Shown: positions 10,501 to 21,675 of the stretch, one piece after another | Layout of the letters: each line of letters begins with the position of its first letter | Numbering within the stretch: the stretch's first letter is position 1 | DNA from: Klebsormidium nitens | Taxonomy: Eukaryota; Streptophyta; Klebsormidiophyceae; Klebsormidiales; Klebsormidiaceae | Assembly: GCA_000708835.1 (NCBI GenBank) | Contig: DF237216.1 | Location: 54,660-118,659, forward strand | DNA: 64,000 bases | Direction of reading: 5' to 3' | Notes under the pieces: generated by a model | The model's database searches: none | What the model saw: only the letters and a program-made list of their open reading frames with translations | What the model was told of the DNA's origin: nothing | Program-made: the position numbers and the translations under genes

Positions 10501-12789
10501 CGGATAAGAAACAGAAAGCGCAAACCCACCTGAGCATGCTGGCCGAGAGATCGCCACACGCGTGGAGTCCAGCGAGCACCACCGGGCCGTCCAGTAAATG
10601 CTCCGCACCCCGCTTCTCGTGTCCATCTCCTATCCTCGCAAGCTCCAGCCTAAGCTTTTCTAACACCGCTCCCGCATTGCCGAAGTCAATCTTTGACGTC
10701 ACTGCGATGGGCCCCTCGAGCAACCCGTCCTCAGTCGCTGACGTCCGTCCACTCTCCCTGACGTCATCCCGCTGTCTTCTGGATCGCCCTTTTCTTGCAC
10801 CCCCCGTTTCATTGCCATGGCTAATTGTATCAAAACCAAGTCCTTCAGCCGGCTCTTCCTGAAAGAGCCCGTTGTCGTTATGAGGGGGGATAGAATTGCT
10901 GGTGGCGAGCTTCGTTTCTCTTGCTTTGCGACGGAGGTTGCGGAAGTACTTCGAGATCGACCCCGAGCGCTTCTGCATGACGCCAGCGTGACCGGGGGCG
11001 GCATCAACCGCAATGACGTCAAGACCGTACTGGTAGTACAGGACGTTGGACAGGTAGCCCTGTAAGCAAAATAATCTGTTCAGATTTGACCGTGGCATCC
11101 AAGCTTCGAAATCATTCCCTACTCAACCAGGACGTTGGCAGAATGCGTTTGACTTGGACAAGAAAACGACCACCAACTCCGAATCAAATCTGGGCAGCAA
11201 ACGGATGCGGTCCCTGCCACTGCTCGAAGAGGGACGCCGCGACAAACTACCAAGTACCTGTCGAAAGTCCTCTTCTACCAGTGTGTCTTGGGCTGTATGC
11301 CACACCATGTCTCAGAATCTCAGAACTGAATGAGGGATTCATGAGGAGTCGACTCGAGATTCCAACTTACCTCATTCCAAACAAGGGGCCAAAAAATCAC
11401 ATAAAATAGGGAATTCAGAAACAGCCATACCTGGCCAGCACCAATATCGATTACAGTAGTAGCTCCTGCCTCCTTTGCAACCTTGGCAACCAGTGCCGCC
11501 AGTGCCGCCACCTCGTGCCGCTTCTTTGGGCTCATTCCCTGAGCCACCACATGGTCCAACTCCACAGATTCGGGGGGGTCCTTTTGACCTTGACCAGGAG
11601 GGGGGGTACCAGGTGGAAAACCGGCAACCGGACCAGGGGCGTTCTGTGGTGCCTCGTAAGCTTCTGCGAGTTGAAGGACCCCGTGTTGTGACTGTAGAGG
11701 GTTTGCATCTGGAGGGGGGGTTTCAGTATTGAGGTTGGGTGGGGATGTGTCAGGAAATGACAGGGGAAGAGCGGTTGTGGGGTCGCGCTTGAGGGAGAGG
11801 CGGTGCGCAGTAGAGATGAAGCTCTGTAGGGAGAGGGGCCATTCGTCCTGCCAAGAGAGGGGGGCAGAGATGTGGTAAATTCAAGGCTTGCCTTTCCATT
11901 CGAGATTGGAATGGAACTTCCAGATCATTTGTGAAGTACAGATACAGTTGAAGATCTTTATTAAAAAACAAGATGATAAATTCTGAAGCCCCAGTATGCC
12001 CCTCTGACAGACTGACTGCAGTGATTGATATGCTACCCCCAAACATAATTCAAGCAGCCAGGATGCTTCTTCCCTCTGTGGCTAGGGGAAAGCGCCGTTC
12101 GAAACTATTACAGTAGCTGCTCCATGTATCTGCTGAGAGTTATGTGATTGCCGACTATGGATGTTCAGGGCAACTCTCAAAATCTCATATAACCACCACT
12201 CGAAACCGCCACCATCAAATGCACCACCCTTCAGAAGGGCGACTAGAGCCACGGTCTGCCACTCAAACTCCCTCTCAATCTCATATCACGAACTTCATTA
12301 ATGTCGTCAGGCATCGCATATCACGTTGTGTCCTCCCAGGTCTAACCTCAAAAGTTGTAGATTGTAAGAAAGAAACATGCTTCTATTTTGTTATGTGCCC
12401 CGCCCCCTGCACGTGAGTATGTAATTCTGACACGAAATTCCCTGACCTCTAAGTCTAAGTAGAAACCTCGCCACTGCACTGAGTCCATGACAGCGTTCAT
12501 TCTTTGAAGGGGTTTCAGTCCAGATCGAGAAACAGAAGCGGTGGTTGTTATAATGTTTCTCCAAACATACCTTGATCATTCCAGCGGGTATGTGGAGAAG
12601 GTCGGATGTGCGGCTCGCCTGCAGTGCTACCATCCACTCAGTTGGAAAGATGTCGCGGAGAGGCCCATTGAAGATCTCTACTACACTGCAATCCCACTCG
12701 TCCCGATGATCGGCTAGACAGGTAACGAGCTCCTGCAAGTGCTCGAGAAGGCCCTGCATTGTAATTGCTTGGTGTCTGCTCGAAGTCAT
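7549..12789 (-). CDS. METTL25/RRNAD1-family methyltransferase-like protein
   Basis: Five exons with consistent phases: 12789-12571, 11847-11431, 11059-10530, 9945-8433, 7809-7549. They give 979 aa with an in-frame ATG at 12789 (a second at 12759) and a stop at 7549. Family landmarks appear in order: MSPKKRHEV, the SAM-binding motif I (DIGAGQGYLSNVL, split exactly by an intron after Q), GLHACGDLSASMLR, VVVVSCCYNLVTE, YGFPLS (592-597), LACQSADRW, and at the C-terminus LILLDRFMYMNE and FPLFDPEISPRNVV. Members are Class I-like Rossmann proteins. Some are reported RNA or protein methyltransferases, so the substrate here is open. Odd points are a disordered insert of about 180 residues between CCYNLVTE and YGFPLS, and a second repeat-rich insert before the C-terminal helices, which make the protein larger than usual. 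It is divergent from the UAP gene across 371 bp. Confidence 0.9.
8995..9110 (-). repeat. 15 bp minisatellite encoding pentapeptide repeats
   Basis: Units related to GCTAACCGGGGTTTC/GCTGACCGGGGTTGC repeat in frame inside exon 4 of the METTL25-like gene. On the coding strand they read as repeats of the type (S/A)xTPVS, SxAPL and SxPLV. The repeat length is a multiple of three, so copy changes keep the frame. The encoded segment is predicted disordered. Confidence 0.75.
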
Positions 12790-13160
12790 TGCTTCGAGGA
12801 TGCTCTAGCGGCCATCATGGCGGTTCCCGAACAGCCCCAGCTGCCAAACCGTCCAGACACATGGAACTCCACACCTCAATACTGGCTTTTGATTAGCGCT
12901 TTTCTTTCAATTGGAGGATAGAAGTTTGTTGCTCAAGGTGAAATATGGAATGCAATGCTGCTAGCTAGCAGTGTCACAGTACGGTCGGTTAGGGTATAAC
13001 CCGCCCGGCAAAGGCCGAGAGCAACAGCCACGCTGAGCAATGAAACCCCAAAGCCCGTTAACTCTTAACCTTATCTTTGGAGAAAATAAGGTGCAGAGAG
13101 AAACAGCTGAAAAGAGGAATGTTCAGCTGAGACTCAGAGAGAGAAACACTTTCTGCAGGC
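12790..13160. promoter_or_regulatory. Shared bidirectional promoter region (METTL25-like / UAP)
   Basis: The ATGs of two complete, divergent genes are 371 bp apart, so both promoters and 5' UTRs must lie here unless upstream non-coding exons exist. I see no TATA box at a convincing distance for either gene. The 120 bases before the UAP ATG are purine-rich. Confidence 0.5.
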
Positions 13161-16100
13161 ATGGCGCCCGCTAGTGACCTCCCAGGCGTGCCTGCCACAC
13201 TTGCAAATCAGTTGCAGCAGAACAATCAAGAGCACATTCTCGATCATCTTTCAGAGTTCGAGCCCCCGCATCAACAAGAGCTGATTCAGCAGCTGGAGGG
13301 CATTGATCTTGTAAAGTTGGCCCAGATCTTCCAGGAGTCCATCGCTCCTGCACTACGAGCTGAACATAGCAATCAGACGGGAAGCTCACAAGAAGTTGCA
13401 GAGATACAGCCTGTCAAGAATGTGAGCACAATCAGTGGACGTACAGATGCGGAGAAGGAAAGATGGAACAAGCTTGGGTTGGAAGCGATCGCAAAAGGAG
13501 AGGTAGCTATCTTGCTGCTAGCGGGGGGTCAGGGGACACGTTTGGGAAGCGACGCCCCCAAGGGGTGTTTCAACATTGGGCTGCCTAGCAGCAAAAGCCT
13601 GTTTCAGCTGCAAGCAGAGCGGATACGGCGCTTGCAAGAGCTGGCCACTGGTGGTGGCGAGAAACGTGCCACCATTCCTTGGTATATTCTAACCAGCCCC
13701 TTCACGCACCAGCCGTCCCAGGCGTTCTTCAAGGAGCACAACTACTTTGGTCTGCCAGCTGATCAGGTGAGCTCAGAGTGGGGGTGAGCTCAAACAACAG
13801 CTGACTTTGCGAGCTTGATCCGAGCGACTGCGGTTTTGACAGTCGACTTGATTCACCTCTCACCTCTATACAGACGGATCACTCTGTGATCTGAGCAAGT
13901 AACATCCAGACAGTGGACTCAGTCCTCCTCTTATCCCTCACCTCCTACATCAACAGGTCACTCAGATCATCAAGCTCTCTGTAACGACCCCAAGGTCTCA
14001 GAGTTTTGCCGCTGCTATCTCTTGTCCGCTGATTCCTTGTGCCCCCACTTTCTGTTCGTTCCTCAAGTCTCGAAGTCCTGCCACTGCTATCTACTGTCCA
14101 CTGATTCCTTATGCCCCCCCGGCAGGTCATCTTCTTCCAGCAAGGCACCCTCCCTTGCCTCGACCGCACTGGCCGCCTCATCCTCGCCACCCCCTCCACG
14201 CTCGCCACTGCCCCCGATGGAAACGGGGGGGTCTTCCTTGCCCTCAAATCCTCCGGCTGTCTCGCCGACATCTCTCGTCGGGGGGTCAGATACATCGATT
14301 GCTTTTCAGTCGACAATGCGCTGGTCAGAGTGGCAGAGCCAACTTGGATCGGACACTGTATAGAACGGGGGGCAGCAGCCGGGGCTCGGGTGCTTAGGAA
14401 GGCGCACCCCCAGGAAAAAGTGGGCGTGTTTGTGCAACGTGGCGAGGGGGGCCCAGTCGAGGTGGTGGAGTATAGTGAGATGGAGCCAGCACAGGTGGCG
14501 GCGACGGACCCAGAGACGGAGGAGCTGCGGTTCTCCTGGAGCAACGTGAGGGGATGTTTAAGACTTCCTTGAATACGAATTATTCTGAGACGCGCTGGGG
14601 CTCTTTCTTTCAAAAGGGAGTTTCAACTTCAACTTCGAGCTTCAAACTTCAACTTCGAACTGTGTACTTGATTCCATTGGAAGCAATGTGTTTTGGATTT
14701 TATCTAGCATGGTTTCATCCATCTTATTGGGCCCTGTTGAGGACGTACTATGATCTTTCATGAAGAAGCATAACGAAGAGTCAGTGGTGGTCATGGAAGG
14801 AGTAGAATGCGTTTCATTCCTGCTCTGGCATACCAGGCTGAGTCATAAAGCAAACTGATGTAGTAGTCACTCTCATATTATACGCAGCTTCGTCTCATCA
14901 CTAACCTGAACTGCGAAATTTTGCAAAGAGAGTCCTTTCATCACGTATGACCTTTCTTCTTTTGAGCTAACTCAAAAAGTCTACTTGTACTGATTGCACT
15001 GGCCTACCTCGCAACCGCTTTGCGCATGTCTCCCTCTTCACTCCTTCGTACACAATGCATCCTTCTTTGGAAGCAACTTCCCTTCTCAGACTCTGCAAGC
15101 ACTGACCTTCCCGCACTTTTTCCGGCCGTCAGATTTGCATGCACTTCTTCACGACGGCCTTCCTGGCGCAAGCTGCGGCCGCGCTCGAGCAGAGCCGCAA
15201 CTACCACGTGGCCTTCAAGAGCATTCCCTCAATCACCGGGCCTACTCCGGGATGCAAGTTGGAGCAGTTCATCTTTGACGTGTTTCCGTTGGCGGGGCAG
15301 GAGGTCGCCCTTCTCGAGGTGAGGCAGATCCTGCCAAGATATGAAATTTTTGTCGTTTCAACCACGCTTATATTGAGAGGAATAGGCATCTATGGTATGG
15401 AATCGTTGGAAGGGAGGACCCGACTGATTGATACTGCAGCAAAGCAACAAGGACTGCTGAAACAGAAACAGTCCATGTTAAAGAGAATGGTGAGAACACT
15501 TTCCATTCAAAGGCCCAAATCTTCCAAAAGATTGCTTACTGCCTTCTGGTTTGCATCCGGATGCAAAATGGTGCTCTTCATGGAAAATGGTGGAATAACG
15601 TTTCATTGGCAGACTCGTTCCGGTAGCGGGAGCCAGTGCTGTCTGACATGACGCATCTTGAGGAAGCGCGAAAAACCTGAAGGAGAAAAAGTGTTGTTTG
15701 AAAGAGAGAGCCAACTTCCGGGGGGACTGAAAGAGGCGGGTTGAAAGGAGCAAGTCGAGCCATCGACGATGCCACCTCATAGTACTTCTTATTGTAGACG
15801 AGTGACTGGCTTCTCTTTTCTGTTTTGAGAGTAGTGGCAGAGGCGTGTGGGACGTATCTTCTCATAACATACACGGAAGGGATCGAAGAGGAGAGCCAGT
15901 GACGCTCAGGCCAAGACCCAAGCGATCCTCCCTGTATAGAGGGCGATAGGAAACGCTTTCCGATGACCATGGGATACTCGCATCGGCAGAGGCGGTGCTT
16001 TTGTGTTCAAACAGTGCTTTCGGCCCGGAGTGGCATCACTCCGCAATTTTGAATTGCAGTGCAGTCAAAGCAATGAACCTCGCAGCCAGCCCCAATCCTG

Positions 16101-16431
16101 CTTACCAGCTACGACGGGCACCTCGATTTCTATTATTCACCGCATCGAGATGTTTGAACGGTCTCGTTTCTCCCTGCAGGTTGCACGAAGCGAGGAGTTC
16201 TCCCCGGTGAAGAACGCACCCGGTTCTCCTTCAGACTCGCCAGACACGGCACGTGCCCACGTGCTAACGCTGCATAAGCGATGGGTGGAAGCGGCGGGCG
16301 GCCAAGTTGATGTGCAGCCCGGAACTGATGCGTCGGGAGTCGAGGTGTCCCCTCTTATATCGTATGCTGGAGAAGGGTTGGCAGAGTTGGTAGCGGGTCG
16401 TAGTTTTGTTGCCGGCAGGGAGATCATATGA
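13161..16431 (+). CDS. UAP1: UDP-N-acetylglucosamine pyrophosphorylase (UDP-sugar pyrophosphorylase family)
   Basis: Four exons, all phase 0: 13161-13766, 14126-14545, 15133-15318, 16180-16431, giving 487 aa, close to the usual 490-520. The protein makes UDP-GlcNAc from UTP and GlcNAc-1-phosphate in the cytosol, feeding N-glycans, GPI anchors and GlcNAc polymers. The nucleotide-binding loop is LLAGGQGTRLGSDAPKG (118-134). Then come QAERI, IPWYILTSPFTH, FFQQGTLP, the uridine-binding APDGNGG (229-235), SVDNALVRVAEP, GVFVQRGEG with VVEYSEM, and FSPVKNAPGSPSDSPDTAR. The start ATG is the first in the frame and the N-terminal helices have the family spacing. The same fold covers UDP-GalNAc pyrophosphorylase activity, so substrate range cannot be read from sequence. 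Intron 1 carries a local tandem duplication just before its acceptor. Confidence 0.95.
13992..14123 (+). repeat. Tandem duplication of an intron 3' end in the UAP gene
   Basis: The 55-base string containing GCTGCTATCTCTTGTCC and GATTCCTTGTGCCCCC (13995-14050) recurs at 14068-14120, ending at the real acceptor CCCGGCAG. The unit is about 73 bp with around ten changes. Confidence 0.7.
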
Positions 16432-17099
16432 ATGATGCATGAGATGGTATCTGAGTTTCAAACATTAAGTTGAGCTTCTGAAGTTGAGATATTGAAGCAT
16501 CTCAATTAATAGTTGAGGGCAAGCTGGCAGTGCTACGTGAAATAAAGCTAAAGCAGCGGGTGCAGATAAAGTCAAAGATGAGTATAATAACGGCAAACAT
16601 CAAGTTCGTCATGGTTTTGATCCTGCCTGTAGCGCGCATCGCCGTCAAGCATCTTACAACAACAAAAGCACTAGACCTTACGAACCGATCTGCTCGCCAT
16701 TCATAGAATGCTATTGTGCACTGCACATGCGTGACAAGGCGTGACGGCCGTCTAACTTGACATGAGAGGCTGCAATCTCGCTGTTCCTGAAAACGTCATG
16801 CCATGCATGTATGTCACTATGTCTGTATGAAAATTCTTGGGACGCGTTGGCAACTGGTTCAATCGGTTCATATTCAGAGCAATAAGCAACTAGGTAGCTT
16901 GGCCCTGGCATTGAAGGCAAGTATGACAAAGTTAAAAACAAGACTCTAGCTCTAATTGAGAACCTGGTCGGGCAACAGGATTTGAGCAAACATGACTTTG
17001 CAACAATCTGCAAAGTGTAAATTCAAGCGTCATATATGAACTATGTGCACAACCAAGCTTTTATGCATAATGTCACGCCCCAAAATCAGCCTCGACTGC
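16432..17099. other. Intergenic, convergent 3' flanks
   Basis: This is the 3' flank of UAP (+) and of the MGxxC family gene 1 (-). Its right part (around 16730-16760, ACAAGGCGTGACGGCCGTC) matches the 3' flank of family member 2 (around 18830), so the family duplication includes flanking DNA. No gene is supported. Confidence 0.5.
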
Positions 17100-17915
17100 C
17101 TAAGCTCCCTTATCCCAGGGGGCCTTTTTGACCGAAGCTTTCACACGCGCGTCTCTGGCTGCCCATTCCGCCGCACGCTGCTGGGCACGCTGCAATTCTG
17201 CCGCTTCTCGCTCCATGACTATAGCTTTGGCGTGCACCTTCAAGAGCTCTGCTTCCAGCTTTTTGACGGCTTTGTTCACAATCTTTGTACTCTTAGTGGA
17301 ACAATAGTCTCCGGGTGAGGAGCGATCCAATTCGTGGAGAAGGCCCAACAGCCAGCGGTATGAGGCAGGCGCCGCCGGTTGCGCTCCCTCAAAAGCTGCC
17401 TGCTGGCGCCGGAACTCCGCTAGAACAAGTGGCCAGAGCTCCTGTGAGCCTATGGCAATGTGCAAGTCTTTCCGTTCGGGGTTCCTGTAGGCACCAAAGA
17501 GCCGCAGCAGAAAAGTTGCGAACTGTTGAAGCTGTTTGTCATAGAAGACTATTCTACCACCTAGCACCGACAGCTCCTCTGCAAAGGCCTCCGGAAACTC
17601 CTTTTGGTGCGATTCCCAGCACTCAAGGAGCCGCGCCGCATGGGCAGCCAACTGCAACTCTCGTTTCATCTTTTCCTCTTCCGTTATTTCCCAAAGGTAT
17701 GGGCCGCTCCATTCAGCCACTTCACGGAGAACCCACGCAATGACGACAGAAGGAGCGGGTGTGAGGTCGTCAGTTGCTGTGTTCTCTGCTCCAAAATCTG
17801 TCCCTTGACAGGTGTCAAGAAGCTCCAAGTTCTGTCCTTTCTGCACGTCCTCTGGAGAGATGCCGTCAGCAGGCGGCGGCCTGGCGGCTCCGAGACAAGA
17901 GCAAGCGACGCCCAT
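17100..17915 (-). CDS. MGxxC...APWDK family protein 1 (putative N-myristoylated, palmitoylated; function unknown), intact
   Basis: Single exon of 271 aa. The ATG at 17915 is chosen over an upstream in-frame one at 18125 because all family members start with MGxxC. Here it is MGVACSCLG, a textbook N-myristoylation site (Gly2) followed by Cys for palmitoylation, which predicts membrane attachment. Next come a spacer with ISPEDVQKG, then APSVVIAWVLREV, a helical stretch HAARLLECWE...AFAEEL, LLRLFGA, IGSQELWPLVLAEFRR, YRWLLGLLHELDRS, a long charged coiled coil of about 55 residues, and the C-terminal VKKAPWDKGA. I recognise no known domain. The conserved blocks are shared with four other copies in this window. 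It lies tail to tail with UAP, and member 2 follows in the same orientation. Confidence 0.75.
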   Translation of the reverse strand: MGVACSCLGAARPPPADGISPEDVQKGQNLELLDTCQGTDFGAENTATDDLTPAPSVVIAWVLREVAEWSGPYLWEITEEEKMKRELQLAAHAARLLECWESHQKEFPEAFAEELSVLGGRIVFYDKQLQQFATFLLRLFGAYRNPERKDLHIAIGSQELWPLVLAEFRRQQAAFEGAQPAAPASYRWLLGLLHELDRSSPGDYCSTKSTKIVNKAVKKLEAELLKVHAKAIVMEREAAELQRAQQRAAEWAARDARVKASVKKAPWDKGA

Positions 17916-17959
17916 CGCGTCCAGAGCGGAACAAAGACATGCAGCTTTTGCCGAGGGGA

Positions 17960-18125
17960 GATTTTGCAAGCATGGCCGGCGCGTAGCAGCCGCGCGCGCC
18001 TTACAACGGCGGGTTTGGAGGATCAAGATTCGAGGTTCATCGTTCGTGGAGAACCGCGGGCGGCCGGCCGCGGTAGGCGCGAGCCAGCCGACGCACATGC
18101 GGCTGCGCGTGCGCCTCGACGCCAT
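17960..18125 (-). promoter_or_regulatory. Conserved GC-rich upstream block of the MGxxC family, copy 1
   Basis: Read on the minus strand it contains GATCCTCCAAACCCGCCGTT and GGCTGCTACGCGCC. Both are shared in order with the regions upstream of the other members, within 300 bp of their ATGs. It is rich in GCGC and GGCCGGCC. It is probably part of the promoter or 5' UTR. Confidence 0.5.
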
Positions 18126-19165
18126 TCGATCACATCACTTTCATGTTGTAAATAACCTCAGTTGCGTTTACGCGTCATGCCAGATATCTGGCCATGAGCT
18201 CGCCCGCGTTGTTGCAGAGCGTCTCTTCCTACTTTCTGACTTTGTCGCCTTTCTGACGATGTATTTATTGAGGGCAAAGGTCGGAGAATTTGCGCCGACG
18301 TTCATGCAAGTATTAGTTGATCTTGAACCGCCCATCGTAGACCAATTGCACAATATACGGAAGTCGATATACGCAATACATTGAAGGTTGGCTTCCTAGC
18401 AAGGAGTACTCTAGCATGCATAGAATTGGCGAGCAGTTAAATGTTTCCCTCCTGCCGGGCCGTGCAGGTTGGAAAGACGCTACCTTCAATTACTATTATA
18501 GGCAAGCACTTATGGTTTGAAACTTCTTAATCCGGAAGCTTTGATCGATTACGATATACATGTTGGTAAAGTGCGGAGAAGTTGTCACAATCAAGGTAGG
18601 ATCCAGAGTTCCGCATGACATTCAGTGTCAATAGCAAGTTTGTTATACGTGAGTGCCGGAGAGACGGTTCGCAGGAGCTCAAGTCTCTTTGTCCGTTCAA
18701 AAGCTTGGGTCCTGAATTTTTTTGCAATGATGATATAGAATAAATCCTCGTATCTGCCTGAATACATTTGTTCAAGGTGCCTCGATCGTGCAAACATAGT
18801 GATGAGATTTGCAAACGAAAAGGATGACGACAAGGCGTGACGACTGTCCAACTCGGGGGTCTGCTACAACGCTTCGATCCCGTGCTCTCATCAAACTTGG
18901 ATTGCGGTTCCGCAGTTCTGAAACGGTCGTTCATGCATTAATGCATGATAACATCTCGGCCATTCGCAGCTAGTCTGGTTTTCTTTCCAAAGAAGCTCAG
19001 CAACTAGCAGATACGAGACGGAGGACTTTTCTCAGGCTCTGACTCTCCGGGCAAACAACTTCAAGCAAACGACTCTGCGACAATTTGCACACACTGGTCG
19101 ACGAGAGCAACTACGTACAATCGTCATCGTATTCTGCTTCAGTGCACCGTATGCCCCTACTGACA
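18126..19165. other. Spacer between MGxxC family copies 1 and 2
   Basis: It includes the upstream side of member 1 and the 3' flank of member 2. The part around 18815-18860 is homologous to the 3' flank of member 1. No gene is supported. Confidence 0.4.
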
Positions 19166-19986
19166 TCACGCCATTCCCTCCACTGCAGGTGCTTCCTTAT
19201 CCCAGGGTGCCCGTTTGAGCGGAGCTTTCATCTGTGCAATTCTGGCTGCCTCTAGCTCTCCCATGGCTTTTCTTTCCATCTCGATAGCTTTGGCGTGGAC
19301 CTTCAAGAGCTCTGCCTTCACTGGTCTTATTGCTTTCCACACAGTCCCTGAATTATCAGGGTAAAAACATGCGTTGTACAGAGGCAAGGAGCGATCCACC
19401 TCCTGGAGAAGGCTCAGTATCCAGCGAGTTGAGGCCGGCGATGCCCCTTCCGCTTTCTGAGCTGCCTGATCATGCTTCCGGCGGAACTCCGCCAGTAGGG
19501 GAGGCCAGAGCTCCTGTGAGCCTATGGTGATGTGCAGCGTGTGCAACGTTTCCCCCCAGCAGTATTTGTTAGCGCCAAAAAGCCGAATCAGAAGATGCGT
19601 GACCTGACGGCATGCATCGCGGCTTGTGTCATCATCACCACCTTTGAAGGGCACTGACAGCTCCTCTGCAAAGGCCTTTGTGAGTTCTTCTCCATGCTTT
19701 TCCCAGCACTGAAGGGGCACTGAAGCAGCCGCGCCGCATGGGCTGCTAACTGCAGCTCCCTCTTCAACTGATCTTCTAGCCGATTCCAGTCAGCCACGTC
19801 ACGGAGGACCTACGCAATGACGACAGAAGGAGCGGGCGTCAGGTCCTCCGCTGCTGTGTTCTTTCCTTCAAGCTCTGTCCCTTGACAGGTGTCAAGAAGC
19901 TCCCGATGGCCTTTTTGCACGTCCTCAGGGGAGATGACGTCAGCAGGCTGCGGCCCCTCTCCCAAACGGGTGCAGGACGAACCCAT
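19166..19986 (-). pseudogene. MGxxC...APWDK family copy 2, disabled by a nonsense codon and a frameshift
   Basis: The ATG at 19986 gives MGSSCTRLG and ISPEDVQKG as in the other members. After APSVVIA the Trp codon of member 1 (TGG in IAWVLREV) is TAG. About 65 bases later an 11 bp tandem duplication of CTTCAGTGC(CC) (about 19704-19725) shifts the frame just before CWEKHGEEL. The remainder is open to 19166 and keeps AFAEEL, LLIRLFGA, IGSQELWPPLLAEFRRKH, the coiled coil and LKRAPWDKE. No GT..AG pair removes both lesions in frame, so splicing does not rescue it. The preserved remainder suggests recent loss. Confidence 0.75.
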
Positions 19987-20039
19987 CTCGTCCAGAACGT
20001 GAACAAACACACGGTATGCTGCGGCATGTGATCCGTATC

Positions 20040-20260
20040 AACCGCATGCCAGACCGGCGTGTAGCACCGCGTACCCGCGCGTGGGGGTTTGAAGGTTTTT
20101 AAAAGAAAACCTCTGCCTGCGCGGCCGGCCGCGGCAAGCGCGTTTGACATGCGACGCGGCCGCCGGCACACGTCCCCGGGGCCGGCCGGCCCAGGTTGGG
20201 AGCTGCACGCCGTCATGCCTGGTACTATAAGAAGCAGGCAGAGGTCTCGCAGAAGTTTGC
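20040..20260 (-). promoter_or_regulatory. Conserved GC-rich upstream block of the MGxxC family, copy 2
   Basis: On the minus strand it carries GCGCTTGCCGCGGCCGGCC, AACCTTCAAACCCCCACG and GGTGCTACACGCCGG in the same order as the block before members 1, 3 and 4. It ends about 55 bp upstream of the ATG at 19986. Confidence 0.5.
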
Positions 20261-21675
20261 AGACGTTCGATTTCTACTTTCAGAGCAAGATCGTTGAGTC
20301 GCTTTCCGTGATCTGGCCAGTGCTCCAATTGATATGCCTCAAAAAGCCGTATCGGTTTTCAATCAGCGATTCTTTTGGGTATATGGCTGTCGCACAGAAT
20401 CCTAGAAGATTGGTTGCAGACACCTGTTGCAATGTCCCGCAGCCTAAAGCCTAGGACGACCGTCAATTGTGACCTCGGGTTTGACCAGTACTTATCGAAA
20501 CGCATTTGCGAGGGCCAACCGAAATTTTATTAGATTCAAGTACTTAAGCGTTCAAACGCCAATATGCCTCAAATTGCCCATCGACTCGTCATTTCTGTTG
20601 AGAACAATAGAAAAGGAGCAGGATTCGACTTGGGTGAGAGTAATCCGGGGGCGTCTTGATTGTTTAATGCCGGCCGAGTCACGTGCTTCCGCATGAATCT
20701 CCTCAGCACTTTATGCGAAAGGCTCAAGCTGATGGATTCCTCCGCTTCTTTTCCGAGGAGCTGAAACGTGTCGGCCAGATCTACCGGGGTTCGTCTGAGC
20801 GCCGTCAGATCGATCTGCCGGGGTGACGGAAAAGTTACTGTTGCGACAAGAGAGTGCTTGACCATTTTTGCCGGCAGCGCCTCCAAGAACATGTGGCTGC
20901 GCGCACATTGCAGCAGAACTCAACATTGGGAGCGGGCGGAATTCTCCCCGAGATTTATACGAACAATAAAGTCAAAGCTCGTGCTAAGTACGAGGATGAC
21001 AGAGCGACGCTTGGACGCAAATCGAAGGGTCGAAGTTCGTCAAGTTTGCTAAGTTGTGCGCCGAGACGAAGTTGAAACCTTTGCAACGTGGAAACGGCTC
21101 GTTTGCGGCTGTGCGTCTCAACGGTCTGGCCCCGTCATTTGCAGAGACACCACACGCTAGAGTGCATTTGAAGCGTGGTGCCTCGGAACGACGTTACAGG
21201 TACAAGGCAGTCGCTTTCATCACGATGACTAGAAGACCACGCAGTTCTCGTTACTTCGAACTGTGTCCGCGCTTCGAAGCATCCAAGTCTTCGTTCGACC
21301 TTTCATTATGACTCTCGTTGCTTTTGTAAGCCGCCTTCGTTCCGTCTTCATCACGTACATCTAGCAGCTAGCTGGCTGAAGCGTGACGGAGGTGAAATAC
21401 CTAGGTGGTTGCTGTGACGCTTCACAGGTTCTATCTGAACATCAGGATTTCCAATTCCTTCAAACACTCTTAAGAGGGGGAGCAGACCGTTCTATTTTTG
21501 CAAGCATCCGTCTATCCTCCTCGTCACCTGGTCGAAAACTTGCCCGCCCGCTCAAAAAGCATGGCTACGTACCTTGTCCATCTTTCTGCCGCGCCTCGCT
21601 CTCGCCCTGCACCTCTTATGCGCCTGCGCCCTCCGAATCGCGGCGACCACCGGCGCCTCCCGCAGACTGATATAG
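20261..21675. other. Stretch without a supported gene
   Basis: It lies between family member 2 and the first recognisable thioredoxin-gene exon. Several short open frames exist on both strands, but none shows a domain or a convincing exon chain. Upstream exons of the thioredoxin gene may be here. Confidence 0.4.

Noticed and set aside
19700-19800. Intron that would remove the stop and frameshift of family copy 2
   Set aside because: GT..AG pairs exist (GTAGGT...CTTCAG), but the joined frame does not match the conserved CWEKH block.
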